Notes under the pieces: generated by a model
The model's database searches: none
What the model saw: only the letters and a program-made list of their open reading frames with translations
What the model was told of the DNA's origin: nothing
Shown: positions 54,430-64,000 of the stretch, piece by piece
Numbering within the stretch: position 1 is the stretch's first letter
Layout of the letters: every line of letters starts with the position of its first letter
Translations under genes and position numbers: made by a program
DNA from: Immersiella caudata
Lineage: Eukaryota; Ascomycota; Sordariomycetes; Sordariales; Lasiosphaeriaceae
Direction: 5' to 3'
Assembly: GCA_030512335.1 (NCBI GenBank)
Contig: JAULSU010000006.1
Coordinates: 992,001-1,056,000, forward strand
DNA: 64,000 bases

Positions 54430-55555
54430 GGTCCAGTATGTGTGCCGGAATGTATCGAGTTTGCGAATGCTACGTGTCTCGAGGAAAGGGATCGTCGTGG
54501 CGGTTGAGTTGGGTTAAAACATCCCCTTCCCCGCATTGAGGGAATTCTCACCTCTTGAATCCAGAAGGGGAGTCGCTTCGCTCCACTCTCGGGTGGGGGT
54601 CTGAGAATCCACTCCCCGGGGATCCGGGTCTAGCAGATTTGGGATGCAGGAGGCTAAGGGGCTGACAAGTAGAGCCCCTGACCAATGACAGGGGGGCATT
54701 CAGACAATCGCGTGGCCGATGCATGAAATGGTTTCCGAGCAGGGTTAGAGGCGATTGGTCGCGGCTGGTAGCGTCGAGATCACAGCGGGGTGCTGGTGAG
54801 GTAAGCCAGTCAGGTGTTGCTACGAGATGGCGGTCTCGCCTCGTGCTATGGCTTGCGCGTTGCACCGCATGCTTAGCCGCAGAATTGGTTGCACTTGTGC
54901 TAGGTACCCACGTACACGGCGACGGGGAGGGAAAGCTGGTTGTCGTTGGGTTAGGTGAGGTGATGTCCCTGTCGGGTTTTTTTGTTGTGCCAAGCAGTGC
55001 CGAGCTCACCATGCCACGTTGCGGTTTATCTCTCTGTTTGCTTTAGTTCTCCCGTTGTTGTCCCTGATAGGTTTATGGAGCGCCATACGATTTTCCCAAG
55101 ATCCTCTGTCTTGGAAAATAGGATCCGCACCAACTTTCGGGGGACCATATCATGGCACAAGTCAATGCCCTAGGTGACGGGCCAAACCACAGAACACCCA
55201 AAGGACCATGCACCACAGTTCTAACCGTCTATCCTTCTAAAAGATCTCCAGGTTAGACTGATTTGTCATCCCTCCAATGATTAGTGATCGAGGCTCTCCC
55301 AGAATGCGACGCAGCTTTACCAACAGCGGGCTGTCTCAATCCATAACATTCTAGCGACCCGATGCAACGCTGACCATCAATATGGCAATCACACAGGACC
55401 CACAACATGGACTTGAATACAATGTCTCTCTTCAGTGGAACCCTTATATAACTTCCCATCAACCAACTCTAGCAACCATTTTCTCACTCTCACTCCTCTC
55501 AGCTCCACACCACGCACCTAACTATTAAGGCAGCCCAGTTTCAAACCCCATCACC
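54430..55555. promoter_or_regulatory. Divergent intergenic region
   Basis: 1.1 kb between the methyltransferase (-) and the small protein (+). A Pro/Ser/Thr-rich minus ORF (55012-54548) is probably spurious. Confidence 0.4.
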
Positions 55556-56113
55556 ATGGCCGCGCAGACCGCCCTTCCAGCCCCAAACTCCGACCCTCGC
55601 ATCGTCGCCCACATCCAGTCCCTCTTCCAATCCTACCACCAAACAGCATCCATCCCCGACCGCGCACGTTTCTACTCCCCACAGTGCATGCAAACCTGTC
55701 GCCCTCAGTCATCCTACTCTGCCCGCGACAGCGAAACTATCGTCCGCTATCTCCACGAGGCAGACACGAATAATATGAACTTCAACCCTGGGTCTGGGTC
55801 TGAGCCAACGTCTACTTTGGAATCCAAAGGCGGAGAGGAACCCGGGTTTACATTTAGGGGAATAACAGACGAAGAGTTCGACTTTGGCGGTGATGAAATA
55901 ACGAAATGGGTTGGGTTGACGGAGTTGGAGATGAAAGAGAAGGCACTAATGGAGGAATGGGTTGGAACGAGGGTGGATTTGAGGTTTCCTGTTGTGGACT
56001 CGGGGAACGGGGAAGAGGGGATGATGGTGGTGAAGGTTAGGTATTGGTGGCGGAGAGAAGGGGAGAAGTGGGTGCAGATTTTGCATGATATATTGGATAT
56101 GGGGAGAGAATAA
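55556..56113 (+). CDS. Small protein, possibly SnoaL/NTF2-like, 185 aa
   Basis: Single exon. The Kozak-like context CACCATGGCC and a pyrimidine-rich leader support the start. The helical start (RIVAHIQSLFQSYHQTASIPDRARFYSP), then alternating strands ending VVKVRYWWRREGEKWVQILHDIL, resembles the cone-shaped SnoaL/NTF2-like fold. No catalytic residues can be assigned. A Gly/Ser/Glu-rich insert occupies the middle. Confidence 0.7.
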   Translation: MAAQTALPAPNSDPRIVAHIQSLFQSYHQTASIPDRARFYSPQCMQTCRPQSSYSARDSETIVRYLHEADTNNMNFNPGSGSEPTSTLESKGGEEPGFTFRGITDEEFDFGGDEITKWVGLTELEMKEKALMEEWVGTRVDLRFPVVDSGNGEEGMMVVKVRYWWRREGEKWVQILHDILDMGRE

Positions 56114-56131
56114 GGGGAGGCAGGGGATTTT

Positions 56132-56153
56132 GGGGGGGGGGGGGGGGGGGGGG
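56132..56153. repeat. Poly-G run, 22 bp
   Basis: Uninterrupted G22, 18 bp after the stop codon of the preceding gene; length is likely unstable or uncertain in the assembly. Confidence 0.9.
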
Positions 56154-56504
56154 AGTCCAAATGAGGGCATGGAGGCCTTGGGTTGGCGAAGTGAAGGAGA
56201 TTGGATGTTGAAAAGACGCGTTGGCTCCGTGGGAAGACAAGCCTTTGAGACCTACGCAGGCCTTTGGGAAGACCAGGATTACACCTGCCACAGTGAAAAT
56301 GACCGTGTTGGCATCTCAAAACGCCTCAAACAGACTGACAAGGGTATTGTCAGTACCGGAAAGGGCGTCGACTCACCACAATTGAGCACGGCCCGAACGG
56401 AAGAAGCGGAACACAGGCACAGGCTAGTTGCCGTTGGAAATCTGAATCGCCAGAGACAGCTCCCCATTGCCCCTTCCCCTCCATCACTCCACGAGCTGGA
56501 ATCC

Positions 56505-56880
56505 TTCTTTTGCAAGGCAAGAGCAACCAGGCCCCAGCCCACCGCCAGTCCACACCTGACATCAGTCATCAGCAAGTCAGCCTGTTGCCTTTACAAGGCA
56601 AGAGCACCGGTCCACAGTCTGCTACCAGTCCAATAATACCTAGGTTGCCAGCGAAACAGCCAGTCCCCCTTTTCTCACTATCTACCCATGTTGCCGCAAG
56701 CGCAAGATGTTTCTTTTCAAAGGTAGATCGCGGCGCCCCAGCCCAACGCCGACATAGAGAAACCTTAGCTGAGGTATGCAGGTTGCCTCGTGCCCTTGTT
56801 CGCACCGTACGCTCAAGTGATGCCTTTGAGGGAAAGATCACCGGGTCCCAACCTGCTGCCAACTCACACACAAGTCGCCA
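56505..56880. repeat. Degenerate ~48 bp repeats
   Basis: Units resembling caaggcaagagcaccggtcc followed by ctgctaccagtcc occur near 56510, 56594, 56717 and 56826, spaced 84-123 bp apart, with gttgcct between them. Confidence 0.4.
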
Positions 56881-57382
56881 GTGGCACGAGGGGTTTCACA
56901 AGATATCTAATTCCACTCCATGAGAACCACTTGCACAAGGTACCTACTGAAGCGTCATCATATAGACTAAAATCCAATGATAAACAGGCTAGAGACGGGG
57001 TCATCATGCCAACCCGGATAAACAGAGACACGTCTTCAACTCCAACAAAAGCGTCATTTCTAATTAATATACTTTAAAACCACCTTGGCTCCCACGGGAT
57101 GCCTCCGAAACCAACACCAATGTGAGTAGAGCCAGACTGTGATGTAAGAAGGAGTAGGAGAATGAGAAAGACGAGAAGGGCGGGAATGAGGACAAGAACG
57201 AGAACAAGGACAACGTGGGATAAAGAAAAAAGAATTTACACCTTTCTGCACTTCTTACTAATATTATGGGATCTTGGGGCTCGCGGCCAAGGCTGGTATT
57301 TGGTAAAAGGAGAAGTTAATGATCCCGCCTGCCACTATGTGCATTACTGACCCACTCCCCCAAATTCAACGTTTAGTCCACT

Positions 57383-58644
57383 TCACACCCCGTAATCACC
57401 GGGCACCGGAACCTCCCATCCCTTCTCCTTCATCGCCTTCCTCGCTTCAACTTCCTCTACACCCGACTCAGACTCCGACATGACCATGCTATACAACATC
57501 CCGTGAGTCCCAAAGGCACCAGCGCTACCATACCTCCACATATCGTCTGGGAAATCATGCCACTTTCCCGCCCGAACCAACGCCCTGAACTCCTGTTCTC
57601 CCTTAAATCGCGCCATCGTGTTAGGCACCCGGCTGGAGCAAAACCAATCGTAACCCCTACGACCCGCTCCAGCCCAACCCCACTTCTGCGCGTTCTCAAC
57701 GCTCACCCACTTCGTACTCGGTCCCTCGGGCTGCTCCTCTCCGGCGAAGTCGATCTTGGGGTTTCGCCAGGGCGGAGGGCCTAGGAAGGCTGTCTCGCGG
57801 GATTCCATGGCCATCATGAAGTCGACGGCGGATTCGAGTGTTGTTTTGATCAGGTTCGGGTCGTCGGGATGGACCTGGGTCTTGACTGGGATTGAGTCAA
57901 ACGAGATGGGAGCGGACAGTCTGTCCTCGACGCCGGTGCGGATGAGATAGACTGGGAACTGACTGATGGTATTGGGTGTCTCGTCGGTGTAGTCTTTAGT
58001 GTAGACCATCATCATCAGAGCGCGGAAAGGGGTAGGATGCCTTGTCCTTTGATGCTGTCTGCTTGATCAGGGCATTTCTCTCTCCATGCCTGCGCCTGAA
58101 GCTGGTATTCCTCGTCGGCACCAGCAGCCACCTCGTGAACGATGGACGTCACAGCCTCGACGGTGGACTTGGACGGGGGAGTGTCGAAGCTGTTGGGCGG
58201 GAGGTCGTCCTTGTCGCACGGGCTCATGATCAGCTTGCACAGGTGCTCGCCATGGTCGATCTCACTTCGGTAGGGCCGGAACCGCCGGGCGTAAATGTAG
58301 GGCTCCATCATGTAGGTGACCAAGTCTCCGTGGTATCTGTCCCTCATAAAGTAAACCGGCACCGACTTGTTCCAGAGCCACTCCTTGTACATGCGGTCAT
58401 GATAGTCGCGTTTGTCAAGGCGATGGTTCTTGGCGTCTTCTTTTGAGGGCTGGCACCGGTAGACGAGGTTGAGGAACCAGGCGTGTTAGCGGTGGCTTCC
58501 TTCTCCATCTGTGCGTTTCAGCCAAAGTTGCTCCTCGCGGTTAAGGTCGGTTTCTAATTTCTCGGAGACCCCATCGGGAAGTTTCACTTTGCGCGGTGAC
58601 GGCTTCTGAACCACGCCGCCGCCGTATGGAAGGGGAGACGACAT
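57383..58644 (-). pseudogene. Broken gene for a protein of unknown family
   Basis: The ATG at 58644 opens a frame (MSSPLPYGGGVVQKPSPRKV) that is closed by TAA at 58488-58486. The same frame then continues in good coding character through HAWFLNLVYRCQPSK and MYKEWLWNKSVPVYFMRDRY to a TGA at 58017-58015. From there coding continues in another frame (start overlapping TGATG) to 57383. One stop and one ~1 nt shift thus split what looks like a single ~420-residue protein. No intron borders explain either break. CAA-to-TAA would explain the first. The translation is Trp/Tyr/Asp-rich, with no signal peptide and no recognised motif. Confidence 0.65.
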
Positions 58645-59010
58645 TGTTGTGCGTTTGGACTTTGATGGTGAGAGTTAAAGGTGGAGTGCGGTTGTCGAGT
58701 AGTATAGATACCTGCTGGTGCTTTTGTGCTTTCGGTTTCGGTTTCGGAATCTGTACGACGATATGGTGCTTGTGAGAGGAGCGAAACTGGCCAGAGGAGT
58801 GTGGGAGTCCCCACAATACATGTGGGCGCCTGATCCACTCCTGACTAGCGCTTTTTTTTCACCCAGTGCTAATTCTTCGGCCCAATGTGCACCTAGGTAC
58901 CTAAATCGCGTCAGTCATTTTAAGGGTGCGTTAAAGTTCCGCCACCCGCGCTGCTGAAGGCCTTCTTCGCCCCCTGGTACCATCCCAGCTACTGGAAGAC
59001 AGATAGCTCT
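58645..59010. other. Intergenic, nothing recognised
   Basis: 5' flank of the broken gene and 3' flank of the CE15 gene. Confidence 0.4.
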
Positions 59011-60273
59011 TCATCCTCCCGAAAGCGTAATATTCGGCGCAGCAGACCAACGCCCAACCCAGCTACTCAGGCTACTCTGCACAATACTCACATCCACATC
59101 ATTCGGCTCTCCCTTCCCCAGCAAGAAGCGGTTAATGAAAGAAAGCAAGTCAGCCTCGCCCGCAGCCGGAAACATGCAATGATTGTGTCCCCCACGGAGC
59201 GCAAATCCCATGCTTGTCTTGACCCCAACCCCATTGTAAATCGCCCTCCCCGCCCTCATACACCCTGTCGAGCTCGCCGGCGCAAGCCAATCAATGTTAT
59301 TCTCACTAATAAATAGCCCCCGAGGCGCAACCATGGCCGGCAGGAAGTGGTGATCCGCCGGTATCGCCGAGATGTTCCTCACGAACTCGTTAAACATTTG
59401 GGAAAACCAGACATTCTCGCTCACGATACTCCAGATCGGGGATGGTCCCCCGCCCGGTGGCATAATGATTCGCCTCCCGCTATTCAGCTCAGCGTCGTAC
59501 ATGCGCCAGCAGGGACATCCTCCCGCACCAGACTCTTGCGGGACTGTCAGGGTGATGCGCTTTTCGAACGCGCCGGCGATCAAGGCGCCTTTGCCGTTGC
59601 GGCTGCAGCCTGTGATGCCTAGACGTGCGGGGTTGATGCCCGTCGTGGCGGCGCCGAGTTGCTCGAGGCCGTCTACAATACGGCCGACGCACCATGCCCA
59701 TGCCCATGCCCTCAACGCCCCGGCGCTGTATGAGCTCCCGTGAAGATCGTAGAACCAGCCTCGGCCACGGCTGCTTGCCCCTGACTGCGCGGCGCATGCG
59801 TCGTTGGCGAAGATGATGCAGGCGAGTTCAGGAGGAGTTGGGACCAAGACTCCGCCGATACCGATCATGGCTGGCTCACCATAGGACGGTCGGCTGGTAG
59901 TGGCGTTGGAATGGGTGATACTGACAGCGATATTGCTCTTTGTTCTGTTGCCGACGATGATGGTGAGGCTCATTGTGCCCCCCGGCCCTGGGCTGTTCGT
60001 GGCTGGTCTGTCCAACCATGTTGCTTGCAAAGAGTCCGGCGGCGGAGGGAAGTCGCCCAGTTCGAATTGCTGTAGGATCTTGCTCATCTCAGCTTGGCGG
60101 CAGGCAAAGTCAGCAGCCGTGACTACTGGCTTGCCGTTGGCGAATTTCCATGGGTCTGGCAGCTGGGTCTCTGAAACGGGTTCGTACTTGTCTGAGGGGC
60201 TACACTTTTCGTTACCCGAGGTAGCCACTCCCAAAATGGGTCGGAGCAATAAGATGAGAAGAACAATTAGCAT
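59011..60273 (-). CDS. 4-O-methyl-glucuronoyl methylesterase (CE15), secreted
   Basis: A single exon of 420 residues. It hydrolyses ester links between lignin alcohols and glucuronic acid side chains of xylan. Residues 1-19 form a signal peptide. The catalytic triad is visible: Ser224 in GCSRNGKGA, Glu247 in PQESGAGG, and His363 in RGGHNHCMFP. Further family marks are GWFYDLHGSSYSAGALRAWAW as one run and WLAPASSTGCMRAG. Length fits the stand-alone enzyme without a cellulose-binding module (no linker or CBM1 seen). Likely induced on plant biomass, but no regulatory site was identified. Confidence 0.95.
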   Translation of the reverse strand: MLIVLLILLLRPILGVATSGNEKCSPSDKYEPVSETQLPDPWKFANGKPVVTAADFACRQAEMSKILQQFELGDFPPPPDSLQATWLDRPATNSPGPGGTMSLTIIVGNRTKSNIAVSITHSNATTSRPSYGEPAMIGIGGVLVPTPPELACIIFANDACAAQSGASSRGRGWFYDLHGSSYSAGALRAWAWAWCVGRIVDGLEQLGAATTGINPARLGITGCSRNGKGALIAGAFEKRITLTVPQESGAGGCPCWRMYDAELNSGRRIIMPPGGGPSPIWSIVSENVWFSQMFNEFVRNISAIPADHHFLPAMVAPRGLFISENNIDWLAPASSTGCMRAGRAIYNGVGVKTSMGFALRGGHNHCMFPAAGEADLLSFINRFLLGKGEPNDVDVSIVQSSLSSWVGRWSAAPNITLSGG

Positions 60274-60649
60274 TTTCGCATATGAATTTTGAAAGGAAGA
60301 AAATCATTCTTGAGCCTTCCTTGCAGGAGAATATGTCGGCTATGGGATGGATATACGTTGGGAACAAGCTGTGTGTTGTGTAGCGTTCGCAATATACAAC
60401 GGCGTTGAACCTCGAGGTGAGTGGGGAAATCGGGTAAATATCTGAGATCCGTGAGTAGGATCTCTCCTAGTCCTCCTTCATCCTTCCTACATATAGACAC
60501 CAGTTAGTAATTTAAAATGCAGAGGAATGAATGTGTCAGGTCTGGGCTTGAACCTTAGCGAGAGGCTGTGAGGAAGAGAGACAATCAACGTACCATTTTG
60601 GCTAAAGTGCTCTGGTTCGTGTTACGCTCCCACTTTCCCCATGTGACTG
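60274..60649. other. Intergenic, nothing recognised
   Basis: 5' flank of the CE15 gene. Confidence 0.4.
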
Positions 60650-61521
60650 CTAGATGGATGGCAGTTGGGCCCGCAACTGTTCTGTCATCACGCTTGATTG
60701 AAGTTCCATTGCCGTCCCTGTCCCCAAAGCTTGATGCGCGTCAGCATGGGCCATAGGAGCCAGCAGTGCATTGTCATCAGTCCACGAAGATAGATCAGAC
60801 ACCAATCCTTCCAGACCTGCGTCAAGAGCCTGGGAGCTTCGACCCATTGAGGTTCGATTTAACTGGGAGCTCTGAGATGGTGAGAGTGAAGTAATACGGT
60901 TCGATGTCTCGGCGCTGAAGGGAGGGAGTCAGTTATTGCTACCCTTCGTTCTTTGTGGGTAACTTATGGCCACAATAGTATTATAACCAAAACAAACACT
61001 GGAGCCAGACGAACGTTCTGCCTGATCGGTTTGAGAATGCCAAGTACCGAGAATGTAAGAAGCGTATGGGGAAGACGTGAGATGAACGGCGTAAGGTCCA
61101 GGCCAGGGATGTTGATATCATCGGCCACGACCCCCAGGCAGACGAGGAGGACAGAAGTAACGATAATATGCAGTGACTGCTGACCTTAGCGAGGGAACAG
61201 CTGCTGGATCTTGTGCTGAGGAGATATGGGACCGTTATAGATGGCGAAGAGTGCGCGCAGTGAAAGCGAGACGAGAAAACGGCGCAAGCAGTCTTCGCTG
61301 GGCAGCCCATTCAAGGCGAGCACCCTCTATGCGGGCTCGTAAGATGCGGCTGCACCAAGCGAGACTGCCCAGAACGCGGCATGATACTTTGCGGAAGACA
61401 TTTGGCGGACGGACTGGAGGGTCGGGGCTTGAGACTGAGAGAGGCGGTCGAGGAAATCGGCGTCACGGGTAATCCTGTGGCAAATGGGAAACTTTGTGGG
61501 GGAGCTGGAATCCAGAACCAT
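60650..61521 (-). pseudogene. Broken membrane-protein gene, unknown family
   Basis: From ATG 61521 one frame runs 186 codons to 60964 with strongly protein-like translation, but carries in-frame TAG (61329-61327) and TAA (61188-61186). Pieces include TLQSVRQMSSAKYHAAFWAV, VLALNGLPSEDCLRRF, and a hydrophobic part (LHIIVTSVLLVCLGVVADD, APVFVLVIILLWP) that looks like membrane helices. An intron acceptor CTTCAG (about 60922) leads to a likely last exon (AETSNRITSLSPSQSSQLNR ... to TAG 60652-60650). Both internal stops would be Gln if the T were C, in the CpA context that RIP attacks. The 5' end may lie further upstream (acceptor-like TTACAG near 61570). Confidence 0.5.
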
Positions 61522-62111
61522 AATCCGAGCGAGCTGAGATTGCGCATTGGAGGCGGAACTGTAATTTCAGTACACGCCTTTAAAAAAAATTGCCTACATT
61601 GCGAGAGGAGTCGGATTGCGAGTTACCCTCGCAGAGACGAAGGACTCAACCAACAGCCAGAACGCAAGAGTGCTTGCTAAAACGAGAGCAGAGTCGGATA
61701 GGATGGTTAGGTCGGTCGCACCTGCTCGCAGCTGCAGTCGACATGCAGGGACACCGGGTCGGTGAGCCGGACCGACGTGTCTCTGCGGGCGCCACAGTAT
61801 GAACCAGCGTGCGGACGGCGCGCGCACACCGAGAGGCTCTGTGCCAAGAGTTGGATCCTGCGACAGATCCTCGAGGAATGGTGGATCGGGAAGACTCTGT
61901 CGGGGTATGGTTCTGACGATTAAAGCCACATGGCCATAGAGCCGATATAAGTTACCCTAACTTATACTGTTTAGTATAGACACACCGTAGTATACCGGTC
62001 GGTATAATTAGCTATTATCGTACCCACGATGGTGTGAGGAATCCTGGATTCTTTACGCAAGTAGTCGCTTCGTCAATTGAGCCAACTTGAATTGTTTCTT
62101 ACGTATAGTCA
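61522..62111. other. Intergenic, AT-rich in its right half
   Basis: No gene seen. From about 61950 the sequence becomes AT-rich with short ggtata/tatacc inverted words (ccgtagtataccggtcggtataatt), like the edge of a decayed repeat. Confidence 0.4.
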
Positions 62112-62215
62112 CCCCGTTTGCTACTGTGTATTATAGTGACATACGACTATTGATCTAGTAAACCCCCGTTTGCTACTGTGTATTATAGTGACATACGACT
62201 ATTGATCTAGTAAAC
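62112..62215. repeat. Tandem duplication of a 52 bp unit
   Basis: Unit cccgtttgctactgtgtatt... repeats exactly at 52 bp spacing (G at 62116 and 62168), with the start of a third copy at 62216. Confidence 0.9.
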
Positions 62216-62315
62216 CCCCGTCTGTAAGGACTTGCTTCTGTATTGCCCCTCTCACCTAGCCAAACATCTCCACGACCCTGCCGACCGATCGTCGACAGGC
62301 ACCGGTCGTAACAGA

Positions 62316-62445
62316 AGGAGGTTCTGGCTGAAGCCAGAACCACAACTAATAGAGGAGCAACCCTCACACACGCAATACAATTAACCTGTTGCAACCCCCA
62401 TTATTTCCACCAAAAATCCAGAGTGCAGTGTTTCTGACGGTCTTA
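62316..62445 (-). repeat. Dispersed repeat, LTR-like, copy B
   Basis: The reverse complement reads gaaacactgcac, tggtggaaat, ttgcaac, aattgtattgc and ends in the hairpin ggttctggcttcagccagaacc, the same order as 15943-16060. It is diverged and lacks flanking coding sequence. Confidence 0.5.
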
Positions 62446-63295
62446 TAAAAGCAGCCTTAGTACGTTATATTATCGGTAGGTGTGGCGTACTTCTAGGTGG
62501 GCTCTGTATTGACAGGGATGTTACGTGCCAGTAGGATAAATATAATGTCGCTGATAAAGGCGTGCGTGGAGTTGTTAGTGCACGCATGATGGATGTAGGA
62601 TACGGTTGGCCAGAGGCCGAAGGAGTGGTTTTGGGCTGAGGGGCATGGCGGGGTCGGGCATCAGAGCCACCCCTGGTCGTCACCATCCTGTTCTAGCTAG
62701 CGCGGTTCATTCGTCAGCTCCTACCACAGCCCAAGGCAGCATCCCTGAGTTGATCAGCTCATCTTGGCAATCTTCACCAGCTGTATAGATCATTGCTGAT
62801 TCTAGATTCAGGGGCCCAGAAGTTCGCTCCACCTACCACTTTTCGAGGTAAATCCTCGGTTCGAACTGTCAAGACTTCTAGTAAGGGCTTTTCTATCATT
62901 CGAAGTCTATTGTGAGAAGAGGGATGTGTCCGGGGAACGACGAGCACGACATCAGCGGTGAAACTCTGGTTTGATTCCTTTCCCGAACCTGCCCAACCCG
63001 CCAAGCCCTTTCTCTATCCCTCCCTCCAGGGAGGAGAAGAAGCGCATGAGGTCTGCGTCTGTGGCTGGGCAGAGCTGCCTAGCCATGCCTGCCGCGAGAC
63101 AGCCAATGGAAGTGTGGAGGTAGGCAAAATGCATGAAGCCTCGTGGGTGGGGGGCCCACGGGTCGCGGGAGGTCGCCCACCACTACCCCGCCCATTTCAC
63201 TTCAGCCCACGGCTCTGCTCTGATGATCATCCCATCCAAGAACAAATTCCCGACAGCACAATCCCTTTGCTTAAATCCAAAAACAGGCTCCTGAC
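62446..63295. other. Intergenic, upstream of the STAND-N gene
   Basis: Nothing recognised; short ORFs only. Confidence 0.4.
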
Positions 63296-64000
63296 ATGGC
63301 TGAAATTGTGGGCCTTATCAGTGCTGTCGGAGCCATCATAGGCGCTGCCTTCAAGATCACCCAAGCCATCAATGAGCTGTGCGACGGCTTCGAAGATGCG
63401 CCGCACAACATCAGGAGTGTCGCCGATGACACCAGGATTCTGACCACCCTGCTATTGAGCATGCAGACAAGACTCGAAAGGGACCGGCGTATGGAAAGCG
63501 AGAGTGCCAAGGTCTTCGGCGAAATCCTCTCGCGATGCAAAGCTGACATCGACAAAATCGAGGCATCGCTACGCCCTCTGGTGGATAACAAAACCTCGAC
63601 CGAAGCCATGAGTCCGCTCCAACGTCTTCGATGGTTGTTTGCCAAGTCCAAGATCTACAGCCACCAGGCAGCTTTGGCGTCCTTGAAGCTGAACCTAATG
63701 CTATTCATCAACACTCTCCACTTCTGTGACGGGCCTGCTGTCGAGGGGCTGAAGGAGAATATTCTCAACACTATCAAGCAGGAGAAGAAAGATGTCAAAA
63801 CGGCTTTTCTCGAAGCCGAGAGGTACGACCGACAGGTGGAAAATGCGTATGATGATGGGACAGAGGTTCAGGACGGAGCTTCCCCCTCGGGTCCCCTCGA
63901 CGGACCTACCAGCGCGATAAGTCTTGCTACGCCCACCGCGCCAGTCCATGATGGTTCCACAATCTTGCTCGGTCTGCAGCCTCGGAAGCCCAACCAGCAT
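63296..64000 (+). CDS. Protein with fungal STAND-type N-terminal domain (3' partial)
   Basis: ATG at 63296 opens a frame with no stop to the window end (235 codons). The start MAEIVGLISAVGAIIGAAFK is the amphipathic first helix typical of N-terminal domains of fungal STAND and ankyrin proteins. Helices through ~residue 175 include a Cys/Asp region (SRCKADIDKIEASLRPLVDN). A linker rich in Asp/Ser/Pro follows (DDGTEVQDGASPSGPLDGP). The effector or sensor part, if any, lies beyond the window. It is the second protein of this kind in the window (compare 11124). Confidence 0.7.
   Translation, partial: MAEIVGLISAVGAIIGAAFKITQAINELCDGFEDAPHNIRSVADDTRILTTLLLSMQTRLERDRRMESESAKVFGEILSRCKADIDKIEASLRPLVDNKTSTEAMSPLQRLRWLFAKSKIYSHQAALASLKLNLMLFINTLHFCDGPAVEGLKENILNTIKQEKKDVKTAFLEAERYDRQVENAYDDGTEVQDGASPSGPLDGPTSAISLATPTAPVHDGSTILLGLQPRKPNQH

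Larger units (their letters stand above)
56114..57382. other. Intergenic with poly-G run and degenerate minisatellite
   Basis: No supported gene. Holds the G22 run at 56132 and ~48 bp degenerate units at 56505-56880. Confidence 0.45.

Noticed and set aside
54548..55012. 154-codon minus ORF upstream of the methyltransferase
   Set aside because: Low-complexity Pro/Ser/Thr translation with no motif, lying in a divergent promoter region.
58015..58446. Separate genes for the two halves of the 57.4-58.6 kb locus
   Set aside because: Both halves read as one protein and the second has no promoter space; a single broken gene explains them better.
18380..60273. Secondary-metabolite gene cluster (tyrosinase, methyltransferase, C6 regulator, reductase)
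   Set aside because: Genes are tens of kilobases apart, with no polyketide, peptide or terpene synthase.

Overview
The window is nuclear DNA of a filamentous ascomycete (Pezizomycotina, most likely a Sordariomycete; the species cannot be named from this). The reasons are short spliceosomal introns of 50-150 bp with GT/GC donors and CTAAC/CTGAC-like branch sites, fungus-restricted families (HET domain, Pth11-like rhodopsin-fold receptor, fungal Zn2Cys6 regulator, LaeA-like methyltransferase, SNG1/DUF3533, CE15 esterase), and pogo/Fot-type transposons carrying C-to-T changes of the kind made by repeat-induced point mutation (RIP). All coding exons below were spliced by hand; each intact model closes in frame, except the large helicase gene, which needs one base removed.

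Layout. 1-3047: 3' part of a large GTPase gene. 3300-6830: repeat island with a pogo-like element (3407-6243) that carries a nested ~970 bp insertion, flanking short repeats and an LTR-like fragment. 6830-10590 (-): four-exon HATPase (sacsin/Hsp90-fold) protein, divergent from 11124-12711 (+), a protein with the N-terminal helical domain of fungal STAND proteins. 13000-13360: broken coding remnant. 13627-15561: a tRNA-Trp-like gene split by a second pogo-like element with perfect 47 bp inverted repeats. 15940-16360: retroelement debris. 18380-19634 (-): secreted tyrosinase. 21929-23175 (+): Pth11-like receptor. 24390-26484 (+): HET protein. 27-30.8 kb: a small ORF, a C2H2 protein with unresolved 5' end, and two broken genes. 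30915-38328 (-): seven-exon, ~2,312-residue ZNFX1/UPF1-like helicase fused to NFX1-type fingers and three CbxX-type AAA+ modules, with one apparent 1-nt frameshift. 39171-40648 (+): conserved fungal protein of unknown function. 41045-42299 (-): GH5 pseudogene. 45422-46927 (+): ERG4/ERG24-type sterol reductase, convergent with SNG1-like 47132-48763 (-). 49376-50514 (-): DUF2306 membrane protein, divergent from a Zn2Cys6 regulator 51138-52875 (+). 53146-54429 (-): LaeA-like methyltransferase, divergent from a small SnoaL-like protein 55556-56113 (+). 57383-58644 (-): broken gene. 59011-60273 (-): glucuronoyl esterase (CE15). 60650-61521 (-): broken multi-exon membrane-protein gene. 62.1-62.45 kb: repeats. 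63296-end (+): start of another STAND-N-type protein.

Themes. (1) Several genes belong to families tied to self/non-self recognition or nucleic-acid defence: GTPase, HATPase, two STAND-N proteins, HET and helicase-AAA+. (2) Lignocellulose and phenol metabolism genes (CE15, GH5 relic, tyrosinase) are scattered, not clustered. (3) At least five single-copy genes are broken by stops or frameshifts, several at places where CAA/CAG would read TAA/TAG, beside clearly RIP-like transposons. This suggests a decaying, repeat-rich accessory region, although assembly errors cannot be excluded.
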